The position numbers were made by a program, and so were the translations under genes. From Butyrivibrio sp. X503 (GTDB lineage Bacteria; Bacillota; Clostridia; Lachnospirales; Lachnospiraceae), in NCBI RefSeq assembly GCF_003625475.1, contig NZ_RAIQ01000009.1, forward strand, positions 1 to 64,000: a stretch of DNA of 64,000 bases. The letters are read 5' to 3'. The first letter of the stretch is position 1. Each line of letters opens with the position of its first letter. The notes beneath the pieces are model-generated. The model was not told the DNA's origin and ran no database searches. It saw only the letters and a list, made by a program, of their open reading frames with translations. Positions 46,989-55,969 of the stretch are shown piece after piece.

Positions 46989-49280
46989 ATGAATAAACTA
47001 AAAGAGAACAGAACATTACTATTTGTAATTTTATATTATATCTATTCCGGCGTATATTTCGTCATTCATATGATTGACGCAAAGAACCCTTTTATGACAA
47101 GCACTTTGGACTGCGTGCTTGTTATGATAGGGATATTTTTGTGTTTTGCCGGACTGTTCCGCTCAAGCGAACCTCGTATATTCCTTATCAAAGGGCTTAA
47201 GTGCTTTGCTGTCTGTGATATTTTTTCTTTATTTCTCCAGTATTTGTACGGGAAAGAGGTTTCTCTTTTTTTCATATGGATGAATATCATCCTCAAAGTT
47301 TTTATTGCAATTGTATTGATCAGAAGAATATTGGATTATCTGGCGGAGATTTATTGGAAAAACGGCGCAAAGAACAAGAGTGTGAAATTTAAAATGAGAA
47401 AATTGCGGCTGGGAATAATTTTTCTGATAAGTCCTGTGATTATTAATTATTTATATGTCGCAGACTTAAGACATCGCAATTTTAATATTATATACGGATA
47501 TATATTCATTTGTTATTTACTTGGATTAGTACAATATATCCTTTTGCTGCGAGAAAGCATGTCCGGATATGTCAACAGTTTAAGCCCTGAAGAGGAGCCA
47601 TATGCCCGAAAATGGTTCTTTTATTGGGAGTGGGATCGATATAATCCCATTTCGATGATTGACAGAGTGCTGTCCGCATTTGCAGAGATCTTATTTGGAG
47701 ATAAAAAAAGGGAGACTATTATTATTTCTGTATCTGCCACGTTGATGTTGCTGACTGTTATTTGCAACGGAATATATGTAGGTGGTAAATACAGAATCGA
47801 TAATCCACCAACAGAAGAGCTTTCCAAGATTACTTCAAGCCGAGCGATATATGATGATCCGTGTATAGATTGTCCCGAAGTAGAAAACGGAAGTTTGAAG
47901 GTGTATAGATACTCAAAGGATAATCTAACTCCCGTTAACAGTAAGATTCATAAAGTAAAGTATGGGATTGCTACAGATGATGGTGTGAACACAGGTGCTA
48001 AATATCCAGTCAAAATAAGCTTTGAAAAGGGTTTATCCGAGGATGGACTCGGACATATAATCGATTATCACGGAAATGTGGTGTTGACGTTGCCTAAGAT
48101 TGCCCTAAGCCGCATTTCGGCAAAAACTAAGTTTTATAGAGAGGTTTTTGCAAAAGAAAGAAGACAAATTAGTTTTGGTAAAATAGATGGAACAGATAGA
48201 GTCGTAGTCTTAGGAGAAAATGGTTCTAAAAGGTTGCTGGCAGATAATGGATCTGCGATTTTTTATTCCGAAGTGCTAGGAAGCTATGGAATGTGTGATA
48301 AGAATGGCAAAATCATTGTAAAGCCTGAACAGATTGATTACACAAGATCTCGATTGGAAACAGAAAAAATCTGTATGTTTCATAAGGATGACGGTGCATA
48401 TATCTACAACTATGATGGTAAAGATATAACCGGAAAAATACTTGAGAGCTACTATAGCGGTTTAGAATTCATCAAAAATGATCATGAATTGGATTGCGTT
48501 ATTTATTGCTATGACAATACCAAAACAGGAACCGGAGATATAAATGCTCATGATTATCTTAGAGTGGTCGATTATGAAGGAAATATAATAGCAGACAATA
48601 TTATATATTGCCGGAAAATTGACTCGAATAAGTACCTGCTTACTTTGGAAGATAACAGGCAATACATATTGACAGGGTCAGATGGTAAGCCGGTTATAAT
48701 TGAGGAAGAAGGGGGATTTTTATCGGATGATGAGACTATAAATGAAAAGCTAATGCAAGATGTGAAAATTCGCAGAGGAGAAAAAGTAGAATCCGCCGCA
48801 TGGGTTGATGAAGACCATAGTTTATACCGCGTTTCGATAGAGCGTACAGAAGAGGTAGAAGGAGAATATGCTCATCTAAGGGACTATTTTTTCTTAAAGA
48901 ATAATGAAAAAACAATTTCATTTATGGTGGATTATCCTTCAAAAAGCGATTACATGTATAGTGAGCGATACGTGTTTGACGCATGTGATTTTAATGCTGC
49001 ATATGTTGATGTGAATTTTGATGGACACAAAGACGTCGTCATTTCCTTGGGACATCAAGGCGTTGCAGGAGAAGAAGTACATTGCGCATACATATATGAC
49101 AATAGTGGGGAATTCGTATATACAAAATCATTTGAAATAGTCCCAAATTACTTTATTGATGAGGAAGAGAATGTTCTTAAGGGCTCATACGGATCAGGTC
49201 CCGGCGGACACGTAGAACTAACGTATAAATATGAAAATGGCGAATTTGCAAAGATATCTGAAGAGAAGAAGCCTAACTAG
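46989..49280 (+). CDS. Membrane protein with extracytoplasmic WG-repeat-like region (paralogue 1)
   Basis: 763 aa. Six to seven helices (residues about 8-270) lead to a large region outside the membrane. This carries diverged WG-type units such as SYGMCDKNGKIIVKPE and IYNYDGKDITGK, and near the C-terminus a DVNFDGHKDVVISLG calcium-loop-like segment of the FG-GAP/VCBS kind. Related layouts occur at 54114 and 55970-57405. Start 46989 (ATG) is chosen over an upstream TTG at 46971, though the ribosome binding site is weak. It may sense or bind a surface ligand; no enzymatic motif is seen. Confidence 0.72.
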   Translation: MNKLKENRTLLFVILYYIYSGVYFVIHMIDAKNPFMTSTLDCVLVMIGIFLCFAGLFRSSEPRIFLIKGLKCFAVCDIFSLFLQYLYGKEVSLFFIWMNIILKVFIAIVLIRRILDYLAEIYWKNGAKNKSVKFKMRKLRLGIIFLISPVIINYLYVADLRHRNFNIIYGYIFICYLLGLVQYILLLRESMSGYVNSLSPEEEPYARKWFFYWEWDRYNPISMIDRVLSAFAEILFGDKKRETIIISVSATLMLLTVICNGIYVGGKYRIDNPPTEELSKITSSRAIYDDPCIDCPEVENGSLKVYRYSKDNLTPVNSKIHKVKYGIATDDGVNTGAKYPVKISFEKGLSEDGLGHIIDYHGNVVLTLPKIALSRISAKTKFYREVFAKERRQISFGKIDGTDRVVVLGENGSKRLLADNGSAIFYSEVLGSYGMCDKNGKIIVKPEQIDYTRSRLETEKICMFHKDDGAYIYNYDGKDITGKILESYYSGLEFIKNDHELDCVIYCYDNTKTGTGDINAHDYLRVVDYEGNIIADNIIYCRKIDSNKYLLTLEDNRQYILTGSDGKPVIIEEEGGFLSDDETINEKLMQDVKIRRGEKVESAAWVDEDHSLYRVSIERTEEVEGEYAHLRDYFFLKNNEKTISFMVDYPSKSDYMYSERYVFDACDFNAAYVDVNFDGHKDVVISLGHQGVAGEEVHCAYIYDNSGEFVYTKSFEIVPNYFIDEEENVLKGSYGSGPGGHVELTYKYENGEFAKISEEKKPN

Positions 49281-49301
49281 ATTCAAGGAGTGTTTCGTAA
49301 A

Positions 49302-49763
49302 ATGAACAAGATGCGTATAAAACCAATAATCACATTGACACTTGTACTTGTTTTACTAATTTGTGTAACAGCCTGCACAAACGATAGAACGGCCGTAAGC
49401 GAGGCTAAATCAAGCGTAAGCACTGATATAAGTGCTGCCGAGAAGTTTTTCCCTTCATTGGAAGGCGCTAAGGAGATCGAATGGGAGCAGGTTACTTTGG
49501 GTAGCGGAAACGACAGAGCTCCCGGACCGGCTGACTATAAATTTCAGGGATACATAGTGTTGTCGGATGATGCAGCTTCGAAGTACACTTCATCTTACGA
49601 TTTCGCAGAGGCTAAGCCTGATGTGACATTTGAGAACATCAAGGAGCGCGAAGGCAATTGGAAATATTCGGAGGATTTCTGCAAAGACATAATTCCCGAG
49701 TACTATTTGGGCTCGGTATGGATAGACGGAAATACTGTTCTTTTTTCCGTGTCAACGACCTGA
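49302..49763 (+). CDS. Small lipoprotein
   Basis: 153 aa. The signal peptide ends with ICVTAC, giving a lipidated Cys at about residue 26. The mature part is a single polar domain, with a Ser/Ala/Val linker and then EGAKEIEWEQVTLGSG. I do not recognise the family. The ATG at 49302 has AAGGAG 11 nt upstream; a GTG at 49290 overlaps that box and is unlikely. It follows the WG-repeat gene by 21 nt, so they may be co-expressed. Confidence 0.75.
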   Translation: MNKMRIKPIITLTLVLVLLICVTACTNDRTAVSEAKSSVSTDISAAEKFFPSLEGAKEIEWEQVTLGSGNDRAPGPADYKFQGYIVLSDDAASKYTSSYDFAEAKPDVTFENIKEREGNWKYSEDFCKDIIPEYYLGSVWIDGNTVLFSVSTT

Positions 49764-49783
49764 TCTTAAGAAATGGCGGGTGA

Positions 49784-49861
49784 CAAAGAGATTATGAAAA
49801 AAGCAATGCTATAATTGATGAAGTGCTTGAGATAATCGGGCCTATGGAAGATGAGGAATAA
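49784..49861 (+). pseudogene. Possible gene remnant (C-terminal tail) upstream of the kinase-like gene
   Basis: After an in-frame TGA (49781) an open stretch encodes about 25 residues with a coherent acidic helix, NAIIDEVLEIIGPMEDEE, then stops 3 nt before the next start. It has no start codon or ribosome binding site of its own except a late Met. It may be the tail of a lost gene. Weak evidence. Confidence 0.3.
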
Positions 49862-49864
49862 ATT

Positions 49865-50731
49865 ATGATCACTTACACATGTAGAAATTGCGGTGGACAG
49901 CTTAAACTCTCGGATGCGGGAGGATTTACTTGCAAATATTGCGGAAGCAGAGCATATATGTCTGATTCCGAGCTTAGAGGTAATGATGAATTCCGAAAGA
50001 AGATCATTTCCTTTTGGATGGCCAAAGCCGTAGAAAAAGATAATGATTATTCGGGCGATACGCTTTGGGAAGAGAACGGAAACGTCAGCTATGAGATGGA
50101 CAACGGGCAGGCGCTTAGGATCGCATATATGGATAAGTACGTGTATCCGCGCATGATATGCTATCTTGCCAAAAGAAATGTCGTATATATATTTGATGAT
50201 TCCAGAGAGGCCGATCTGTTCCTTGGCGGTTTGCGAAAGCTCATTTTTCCCGAGGCAGACATGAAGCTCGACAGGTGTTTTCCTGTGATAAAGCAGAGAG
50301 TATCACTTAAGGACGGAAAGGAAGCTCTGGTTTTCGAGCGTAAGCCGTATTTTTATCCCGCGGAAATATTTGCGCCGTATAAAGCCGAGCATCTGGCATG
50401 GGTTATTTCACGAATGGAGAATATCTGCTGCGCATTTGAATATTCAGAGATCACGCACGGAGATATCAGCCCGTCCAGCGTTTTTGTCAATCCGTTGACG
50501 CACGAGGGAATGCTTTTTGGAGACTGGAGATTGGTAGGAAGAAAAAGAGCCGGTGTAGACCTTGAACATGTAAGGACAGCCGCAAAGAAAATAAGCGGAG
50601 GAGACGGCGGAATTACTCTGCTTACAGAATTTTTGAACTCGATTCCCAAAGGGGATGCTTACGCAGACTTTGAATATTGGGATACAGTTATAGAAAAAGG
50701 TTTTGGTGGACACAAATTTATTAAGATGTAA
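49865..50731 (+). CDS. Zinc-ribbon protein with kinase-like domain
   Basis: 288 aa. The N-terminal zinc ribbon has CRNCG (Cys6, Cys9) and CKYCG (Cys23, Cys26). The rest resembles a small protein/aminoglycoside-type kinase fold. ALVFERKPY may be a hinge region, and ITHGDISPSSVFVN (His198, Asp200, Asn209) resembles the catalytic loop H-x-D-x(8)-N, followed by LFGDWRLVG as a DW-type metal motif. No glycine-rich loop or clear VAIK lysine is visible, so activity is uncertain. It is 14 nt upstream of the VWA gene, which is coupled to the PurA-like gene; the three form a tight set. A phospho-signalling role is inferred. Confidence 0.7.
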   Translation: MITYTCRNCGGQLKLSDAGGFTCKYCGSRAYMSDSELRGNDEFRKKIISFWMAKAVEKDNDYSGDTLWEENGNVSYEMDNGQALRIAYMDKYVYPRMICYLAKRNVVYIFDDSREADLFLGGLRKLIFPEADMKLDRCFPVIKQRVSLKDGKEALVFERKPYFYPAEIFAPYKAEHLAWVISRMENICCAFEYSEITHGDISPSSVFVNPLTHEGMLFGDWRLVGRKRAGVDLEHVRTAAKKISGGDGGITLLTEFLNSIPKGDAYADFEYWDTVIEKGFGGHKFIKM

Positions 50732-50745
50732 AAGGAGAAAAAAGA

Positions 50746-51624
50746 ATGGGTTACGGAAGTTATTCGGCATCGGATTGGAAGAAGCTTAAGCAAAGCAGAA
50801 ATCTGTCTCAGGGACAGAACGTAGAGGAAGTGTTTAAAAGAAGGAGCTGCGATCCTAAATTCGATCCTAAGTTTATCGGGACAAGAGAATGTTTCGATTC
50901 CGCAGATCATCCCAATACGACACCTATTGTAGTGGGCCTTGATGTTACTGCTTCAATGGGATATGTTGCCGTAGAAGTTGCTACAAATGCGCTTAACGAG
51001 CTTATTACAAAGTTATATTCAACAGGAGCTGTGGATGATCCTGCGCTTATGTGCGCGGCATACGGCGATTATCAGGACGCTTCTCCGCTTCAGGTAACAC
51101 AGTTTGAGTCAGATATTCGTATTGCGCAGCAGCTTCTTGAAATCTATTTTGAGAGCCGCGGAAACGGAGATGTTGTTCCTACATGTCTCTGGGAATTCCT
51201 GTCTCGTCACACCAATATTGACGCAGTAAATAAGAGAAATAAGAAAGGTTTTGTATTCACGATTGGAGATAATGCAACCATCAGAATTGACAGCGTTGAT
51301 GATACGATCGGTCGAGTGATCGGAGATAATACGTCATATGGAGGACGAAAAGCCGTTCTTGAGGAGCTTCAAAAGAGCTTCTATGCGTTCCATATCATGA
51401 TCGGCCCCAGAAACCCTAAGAATGATGACCTACTTCCCGGACATACCATCTATATTGACAGAAGCGAGATCGGACAGATTCCAGAGATCATCATAAGTAC
51501 TATCCAGATGCAGAACGGAAAAGGCTTGGACGAAGTATTGAAACAGTGGGATGAACTCGAAGTTCCGAGCATCAGAAAAGCACTTGAGCAGATTTCATTA
51601 AGTGATAGCGGTATGCAGTTATGA
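50746..51624 (+). CDS. VWA-domain protein with MIDAS motif
   Basis: 292 aa. After about 58 residues comes the VWA fold: VVGLDVTASMGYV with the metal site D66-x-T68-x-S70, a Thr variant of D-x-S-x-S, then GDYQDASPLQ and FTIGDNATIRIDSVDD, which fit the later metal-binding loops. No signal peptide or helix is present, so it is cytoplasmic. Such proteins usually bind partners through the metal site. AAGGAG precedes the start by 8 nt and the stop overlaps the PurA-like start (ATGA). I recognise no close named family. Confidence 0.8.
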   Translation: MGYGSYSASDWKKLKQSRNLSQGQNVEEVFKRRSCDPKFDPKFIGTRECFDSADHPNTTPIVVGLDVTASMGYVAVEVATNALNELITKLYSTGAVDDPALMCAAYGDYQDASPLQVTQFESDIRIAQQLLEIYFESRGNGDVVPTCLWEFLSRHTNIDAVNKRNKKGFVFTIGDNATIRIDSVDDTIGRVIGDNTSYGGRKAVLEELQKSFYAFHIMIGPRNPKNDDLLPGHTIYIDRSEIGQIPEIIISTIQMQNGKGLDEVLKQWDELEVPSIRKALEQISLSDSGMQL

Positions 51625-52838
51625 AAGCTATTGCCGTTATCGGGAAAAACTTTGGTGATGAGGGTAAAGGCCTTGCTTGCGCTAGCCTTGCCCAAAAAGT
51701 AAAAAACACCCTCATCATCAAGCATAACGGCGGCGGACAGGCAGGACATACCGTTGAGGAAGCCGGCGGAAAGCGCTTTGTGCATCATCAGATTGGTTCC
51801 GGAGCGGAGTTTGGCGCGGATACTCTTTTGGCGGAGACTTTTCTTGCAGATCTGTATCAGCTTGGAAAAGAGCTTGAGGAGTTTAAGTCTCTTTATGGCT
51901 TCGCGCCTAGGATCTATGCAGAAAAAGATACCAAGATCACTGTTATAGACGACGTGCTTCGAAATATGTTCATAGAGTCTGCCCGCGGAAAAGAGCGTCA
52001 TGGCAGCTGCGGAATGGGTATCGATGAGTGCCAAAAAAGAAACGCTCACGGATATGCCATTACAATGCAAGAAGTAAGTGACATGACGGCGAAGGATCTT
52101 TTCCAAAGGCTAAAGACTATTCGCAGTGAGTATGGCAGCAGGGATTTACAGAAGATAAAAGAAAAGTTTGAAACAAACAATCCCGGTGTGAAATCCGAGT
52201 ACTATGAGATGCTTACGGATGATGAGGTTCTGGCATCTTTTTCCGAACATATAAAAGAAGGAATCGAAGCCGTGACCATTATAGATGCATCCAAAGACAT
52301 GCTTGAAAAGTACGACCGGCTTATCTTTGAGACGGGGCAAGGGCTTCTTCTTGACGTGGACTACGAGCTTTATGCACCTCACCTTACTTCGTCCAAGACA
52401 GGGCTTCACAATATCGCTCTTTTTCTTGATAAGAGAGAAATGGCGCTTGATGAAGTTATCTATGTGACGAGATCCTATGTTACAAGGCACGGAAACGGGC
52501 CGCTTCCCTGCGAAGTAAAAAGAGATGAGCTTCCTGGCGTTGGCGTGGATCTGACCAATGTTACCAATGAGTGGCAGGGCAGCATCAGATACGCCAAGCA
52601 TGAAAGCATCGAGGCTTTTGCAGCGCCCATAAAAGAAGATCTAAAGAGCGTCGAAAACAGTAAGAGTACCCGGAATACCTCAAAAGCTCTTTTGCTGACT
52701 CATCTTAATGAGACCAATGACATGGTTTATTTTGAAGATACGGACATCTCTGCAGATGAGCTTTCAAAAGAATTGACGACCGCTCATGGATTTGACAGGG
52801 TATACACCTCGCATTCCTGCTATGACACAGATATTTAA
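51621..52838 (+). CDS. Divergent adenylosuccinate synthetase (PurA-like) paralogue
   Basis: 405 aa. NFGDEGKG (catalytic-type Asp13) and AGHT (His43) match PurA, as do ETGQGLLLDVDYELY, HLTSSKTG and YVTRHGNGPLP. However, the substrate loops are changed. GGxNAGHT is GGGQAGHT, the GRGIGP loop is GSCGMGIDEC, and the aspartate-binding TTGRxRR loop is replaced by NVTNEWQGSIRY. This suggests a GTP-dependent ligase for another nucleotide or amine, not housekeeping PurA. It is coupled to the VWA gene by ATGA. PurZ-like chemistry is an analogy only. Confidence 0.85.
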   Translation: MKAIAVIGKNFGDEGKGLACASLAQKVKNTLIIKHNGGGQAGHTVEEAGGKRFVHHQIGSGAEFGADTLLAETFLADLYQLGKELEEFKSLYGFAPRIYAEKDTKITVIDDVLRNMFIESARGKERHGSCGMGIDECQKRNAHGYAITMQEVSDMTAKDLFQRLKTIRSEYGSRDLQKIKEKFETNNPGVKSEYYEMLTDDEVLASFSEHIKEGIEAVTIIDASKDMLEKYDRLIFETGQGLLLDVDYELYAPHLTSSKTGLHNIALFLDKREMALDEVIYVTRSYVTRHGNGPLPCEVKRDELPGVGVDLTNVTNEWQGSIRYAKHESIEAFAAPIKEDLKSVENSKSTRNTSKALLLTHLNETNDMVYFEDTDISADELSKELTTAHGFDRVYTSHSCYDTDI

Positions 52839-52851
52839 GGGAAAAGAAGCT

Positions 52852-53589
52852 ATGAGATCAGTTTTTCGTAAGGCTGTTTTTATTCTGAGTGCGATAGCTT
52901 TGATTATGGCTGCGTTTGCACTGATGCTGTACTTTGGAATAATACATCCCAATAATCCGAGTAAGAAAAAATATCCCGTAAGAGGCGTCGATGTCTCTTC
53001 GTACCAAGGGGTTATAGATTGGAATGAACTAAGCGGCCGGAATATTGATTTTGCTTATATAAAGGCCACAGAAGGGTCATCTCATGTCGACCCTTACTTT
53101 AATGACAATTGGAATAATGCCAAAGAGACTGAGCTTTGCATCGGCGCATATCATTTTTTCAGTTTTGAGTCGTCAGGAGAAGACCAGGCGCAGCACATAA
53201 TTGATACGGTTTCAAAAGATACTAAGATGCTCCCTTTGGTTATCGATGTTGAATACTACGGTGGCTTTAAGACAGTGGATGACATCGATGTTTCCAAAGT
53301 AAAAAAAGAGCTGAGAGCTTTGATAGATTTATTGGAAAAGGAATATGGTACCAAGCCTGTTATTTACGTTAGCAGTGATACTTATGAGACGATAATTCAA
53401 GATGATTTCAAGGATTGCGGCCTTTGGTACAGAAGCGTTTACATGAAGGTTCCAAAGGATGTTGACTGGACGTTTTGGCAATATTCCAATCGCCATGTTT
53501 TGCGCGGTTATAAGGGAAAAGAAAGATATATAGACATGAATATCTTTAACGGAACCAAAGAAGAGTTCTTAGATTTTTATGAAAAATAG
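52852..53589 (+). CDS. GH25 lysozyme with N-terminal membrane anchor
   Basis: 245 aa. One N-terminal helix (about 10-30) serves as signal or anchor. The GH25 domain has RGVDVSSYQGVIDW (catalytic Asp), YIKATEGSSHVDPYF, IGAYHFFSF, LVIDVEYYGGF (catalytic Glu), PVIYVSSDTY and WTFWQYSNR. It would hydrolyse peptidoglycan outside the cell. Longer frames open at 52786, inside the PurA-like gene; the ATG at 52852 follows GGGAAAAGAAG and begins a normal signal sequence. It lies 13 nt after the trio and could share its transcript. Confidence 0.92.
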   Translation: MRSVFRKAVFILSAIALIMAAFALMLYFGIIHPNNPSKKKYPVRGVDVSSYQGVIDWNELSGRNIDFAYIKATEGSSHVDPYFNDNWNNAKETELCIGAYHFFSFESSGEDQAQHIIDTVSKDTKMLPLVIDVEYYGGFKTVDDIDVSKVKKELRALIDLLEKEYGTKPVIYVSSDTYETIIQDDFKDCGLWYRSVYMKVPKDVDWTFWQYSNRHVLRGYKGKERYIDMNIFNGTKEEFLDFYEK

Positions 53590-53662
53590 GTCTTTGAATG
53601 TTATGATAGTAATTGTTGCCTTGAGCACAAAATAATATTCAAAAGACAAAGGAGAGAGAAAT

Positions 53663-54088
53663 ATGTTTATTGTATGGGGTACCCAGACCAAGAAAAAGAG
53701 TTATGCTTCAATAGGACCGGTAATATGTCCGAGTTGCGGAAGCTACGGAAGATACAATATTTTTAAGACGTACACGGTTTTGACATTCTTTTTCTTTATT
53801 CCCACATTCAGATGGGGCACACAGTTTTATGCGCAGTCAACTTGCTGCGGAGCATTGTATGCCCTCGATAAAGAGATTGGAAAGACTGTAGCAAGCGGAG
53901 TACCGGTTGAGATTAAACCTGAACATCTTAGTCTTATCAGAGCAGGTTATGTTCAGCAGGCACAGCCCGCACAGCCCGCTCAGCCTGTGCAGATCGTCAA
54001 AGATGTAGAGATGAAAAAGTGCTCTCAGTGCGGCACCGAAACATCTTCAGATGCAATGTTCTGCCCAAGCTGCGGCACGAAGTTTTGA
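53663..54088 (+). CDS. Double zinc-ribbon protein
   Basis: 141 aa. The N-terminal part has CPSCG (about 23-27), a hydrophobic stretch FFFFIPTF, and a second Cys pair (STCCGAL). A Gln-Ala-Pro repeat linker (about 95-108) leads to a C-terminal zinc ribbon CSQCGTE/CPSCGTKF. It is likely cytoplasmic or membrane-associated and without enzyme activity. It has a good AAAGGAG box. It lies 25 nt upstream of the second WG-type membrane protein. Confidence 0.8.
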   Translation: MFIVWGTQTKKKSYASIGPVICPSCGSYGRYNIFKTYTVLTFFFFIPTFRWGTQFYAQSTCCGALYALDKEIGKTVASGVPVEIKPEHLSLIRAGYVQQAQPAQPAQPVQIVKDVEMKKCSQCGTETSSDAMFCPSCGTKF

Positions 54089-54113
54089 TTGTAATATAAG
54101 GGAAGAGTAATAA

Positions 54114-55895
54114 ATGGAAAGGTCGAAGTTTAATTCAGGTACAATAAGAAAAGCTTTTTTGGCTATAGCGGTTTTTAATTTTGCGAATCTGATTCTGCAT
54201 TTTATCAGCTGCTATTTTCCTGTTGTTTTCCTGCAGTTGGACTACGGCCTTTACATAGCTAAGATTTCGATATATCTGGCTTTATATCTGTTTCTTAAAA
54301 AGAATTTCGGAAATTGCTTTATTGTTTGCCAAAGATTAATTATGGCAACAATAGTGCTGGACGCGGCAGAATTATACTTGTCTAACATGATAAGTGAAAT
54401 AATAGTACTGCCGTATATTTTGCTGTTGCTTGTCCTGATCAAGTTTATTATTGATTGCCTTTTATTCATGGAATATAAGTGTATCGCGATGCAGGAATCG
54501 TTTGTTGATCGCGATTACGAAAAGGTATTGGTAAACAGGGAAAATAATAGCTGGATCAAATTCAATGTATTCATTCTTGCCTGCTTCGGCGTAACCTTTT
54601 TTTCAAAGTGGCTTATTCTTTTATACTTTACGCTTTTTATGATGATTGTCAGATTTGTGTATGAGATCTTGATAATCAGAAGTGCTTCTCACGGTTTTAG
54701 ATTTTGCGAAGGTCCCAAGGTCTTTGTTGAAGATAAGACACTTGCCTGGATGATCCATAGAACAGGTTTTTATAGGAAGAATAATAAATGCAATCCTGCT
54801 TTGAAAAAGTGTTTGCTTGGAGCTATCGGAATCATATTGCTTTTGGGTATATATGCGTATTTTTCATATGATGACAATATGGACCATGTGCAGCTTTCGA
54901 GTAAGCAAGAGTTAAAATATCGGGAGACCGAAGGCATTTCCTGTTATTATGTCTCTAATAAGATGCCCGAGTGGACAGGCTTAAGAAGAGAAAAGTTCGG
55001 ATTTATCAATAATGAGACCGGAATGGATACGGGTGCTCGGTTTAAAAGTATCGACTTCGATAGAAACGGAATAACTTGGGATGGCGATGATAAGTACATT
55101 GACAGAAATGGCAATACGATTACTAAGATACCGTTTGCTGCACTGATCACCACATCGCATAGGCAGCACATTTTAAGGTATTTTGTGACTAACAGCCCCA
55201 GATTTTTGGATGGATATACATATGATTATTACGGACATGCATATGATGATCACGATGATTGTATAGATTACTGGAATTCAATGTCGGAACTGCGCGCTGA
55301 ATATTTTAATAATTCAGTTTATTTTACCCCGGCTTTTCAAAGCGGAGTAAACGTTTTCTACAGTGGTTTTTATGATTGTTATGGGCTTTTAAGAAAAGAC
55401 GGGACTATTGCTGCGAAGCCTGTATATAGATGGCTAGAACCTAATGATGATAGCAGCTTGGCCTATATACGAGATAAAAGAGGAAACCACGGAGTAATCA
55501 ATTCCGATGGGAAGGTGCTTATAAAGCATATTAATTTTAGGTCTTGGGATTTTCACCTTTTTTCTAGTGACATAGGTGTTTTTGCATTTGAATCATGGGA
55601 TGATAAATATATATACCAAACCAATAACGGTGAAAGGCTATATCATCTGATGGACAAGGACGGCAATGAGTGGGACGGCTTGTATTCATTTATGATACAA
55701 GGTACTCAAGTAAAAACATTTCACAAATACACAGGTGACTATGAGTATACAACAATAGCCGTATCAGATGGAAAAATATTGTTTGAGTCCGATCAATATG
55801 AGGAATTCATCGGTGAAAAAGAAGATGATGGAAGGGTTACCGAACTTATCGGAATAAAAAAGTCCGGTGAAAAAGAAACGATATATTTGGAATAA
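54114..55895 (+). CDS. Membrane protein with WG-repeat-like region (paralogue 2)
   Basis: 593 aa. About six helices occupy residues 10-255. After the last one (LLGAIGIILLLGIYAYFSY) comes an outer region with WG-like units: DCYGLLRKDGTIAAKPVY, NHGVINSDGKVLI and YHLMDKDGNEWDGLY. The arrangement parallels the protein at 46989 although sequence identity looks low. The start has AAGGGAAGAG upstream. A 37-bp hairpin repeat follows 1 nt after the stop. Function unknown; likely surface sensing or binding. Confidence 0.72.
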   Translation: MERSKFNSGTIRKAFLAIAVFNFANLILHFISCYFPVVFLQLDYGLYIAKISIYLALYLFLKKNFGNCFIVCQRLIMATIVLDAAELYLSNMISEIIVLPYILLLLVLIKFIIDCLLFMEYKCIAMQESFVDRDYEKVLVNRENNSWIKFNVFILACFGVTFFSKWLILLYFTLFMMIVRFVYEILIIRSASHGFRFCEGPKVFVEDKTLAWMIHRTGFYRKNNKCNPALKKCLLGAIGIILLLGIYAYFSYDDNMDHVQLSSKQELKYRETEGISCYYVSNKMPEWTGLRREKFGFINNETGMDTGARFKSIDFDRNGITWDGDDKYIDRNGNTITKIPFAALITTSHRQHILRYFVTNSPRFLDGYTYDYYGHAYDDHDDCIDYWNSMSELRAEYFNNSVYFTPAFQSGVNVFYSGFYDCYGLLRKDGTIAAKPVYRWLEPNDDSSLAYIRDKRGNHGVINSDGKVLIKHINFRSWDFHLFSSDIGVFAFESWDDKYIYQTNNGERLYHLMDKDGNEWDGLYSFMIQGTQVKTFHKYTGDYEYTTIAVSDGKILFESDQYEEFIGEKEDDGRVTELIGIKKSGEKETIYLE

Positions 55896-55896
55896 A

Positions 55897-55935
55897 ACAC
55901 AGGAGCAATCGGTCCAAACCGCCGATTGCTCCTGT
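55897..55935. repeat. 37-bp hairpin repeat, copy 1
   Basis: The 37 nt at 55897-55933 are identical to 57412-57448. Here the stem is 14 bp (55899-55912 with 55922-55935, 9-nt loop), but no T run follows on the + strand. On the minus strand it is followed by GTTTTATT. It lies between the stop of the second WG protein and the third WG gene. Confidence 0.85.
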
Positions 55936-55969
55936 ATCACAAAGAATATGATTTGGAGTAAGTATAAAA

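Noticed and set aside
51450..52106. 218-aa minus-strand reading frame across the VWA/PurA-like junction
   Set aside because: It is antisense to two well-supported genes and has no start signal or recognisable domain.
51621..52838. Housekeeping purA
   Set aside because: Substrate loops that are conserved in PurA are changed, and the gene is coupled to a VWA gene, not to purine genes.
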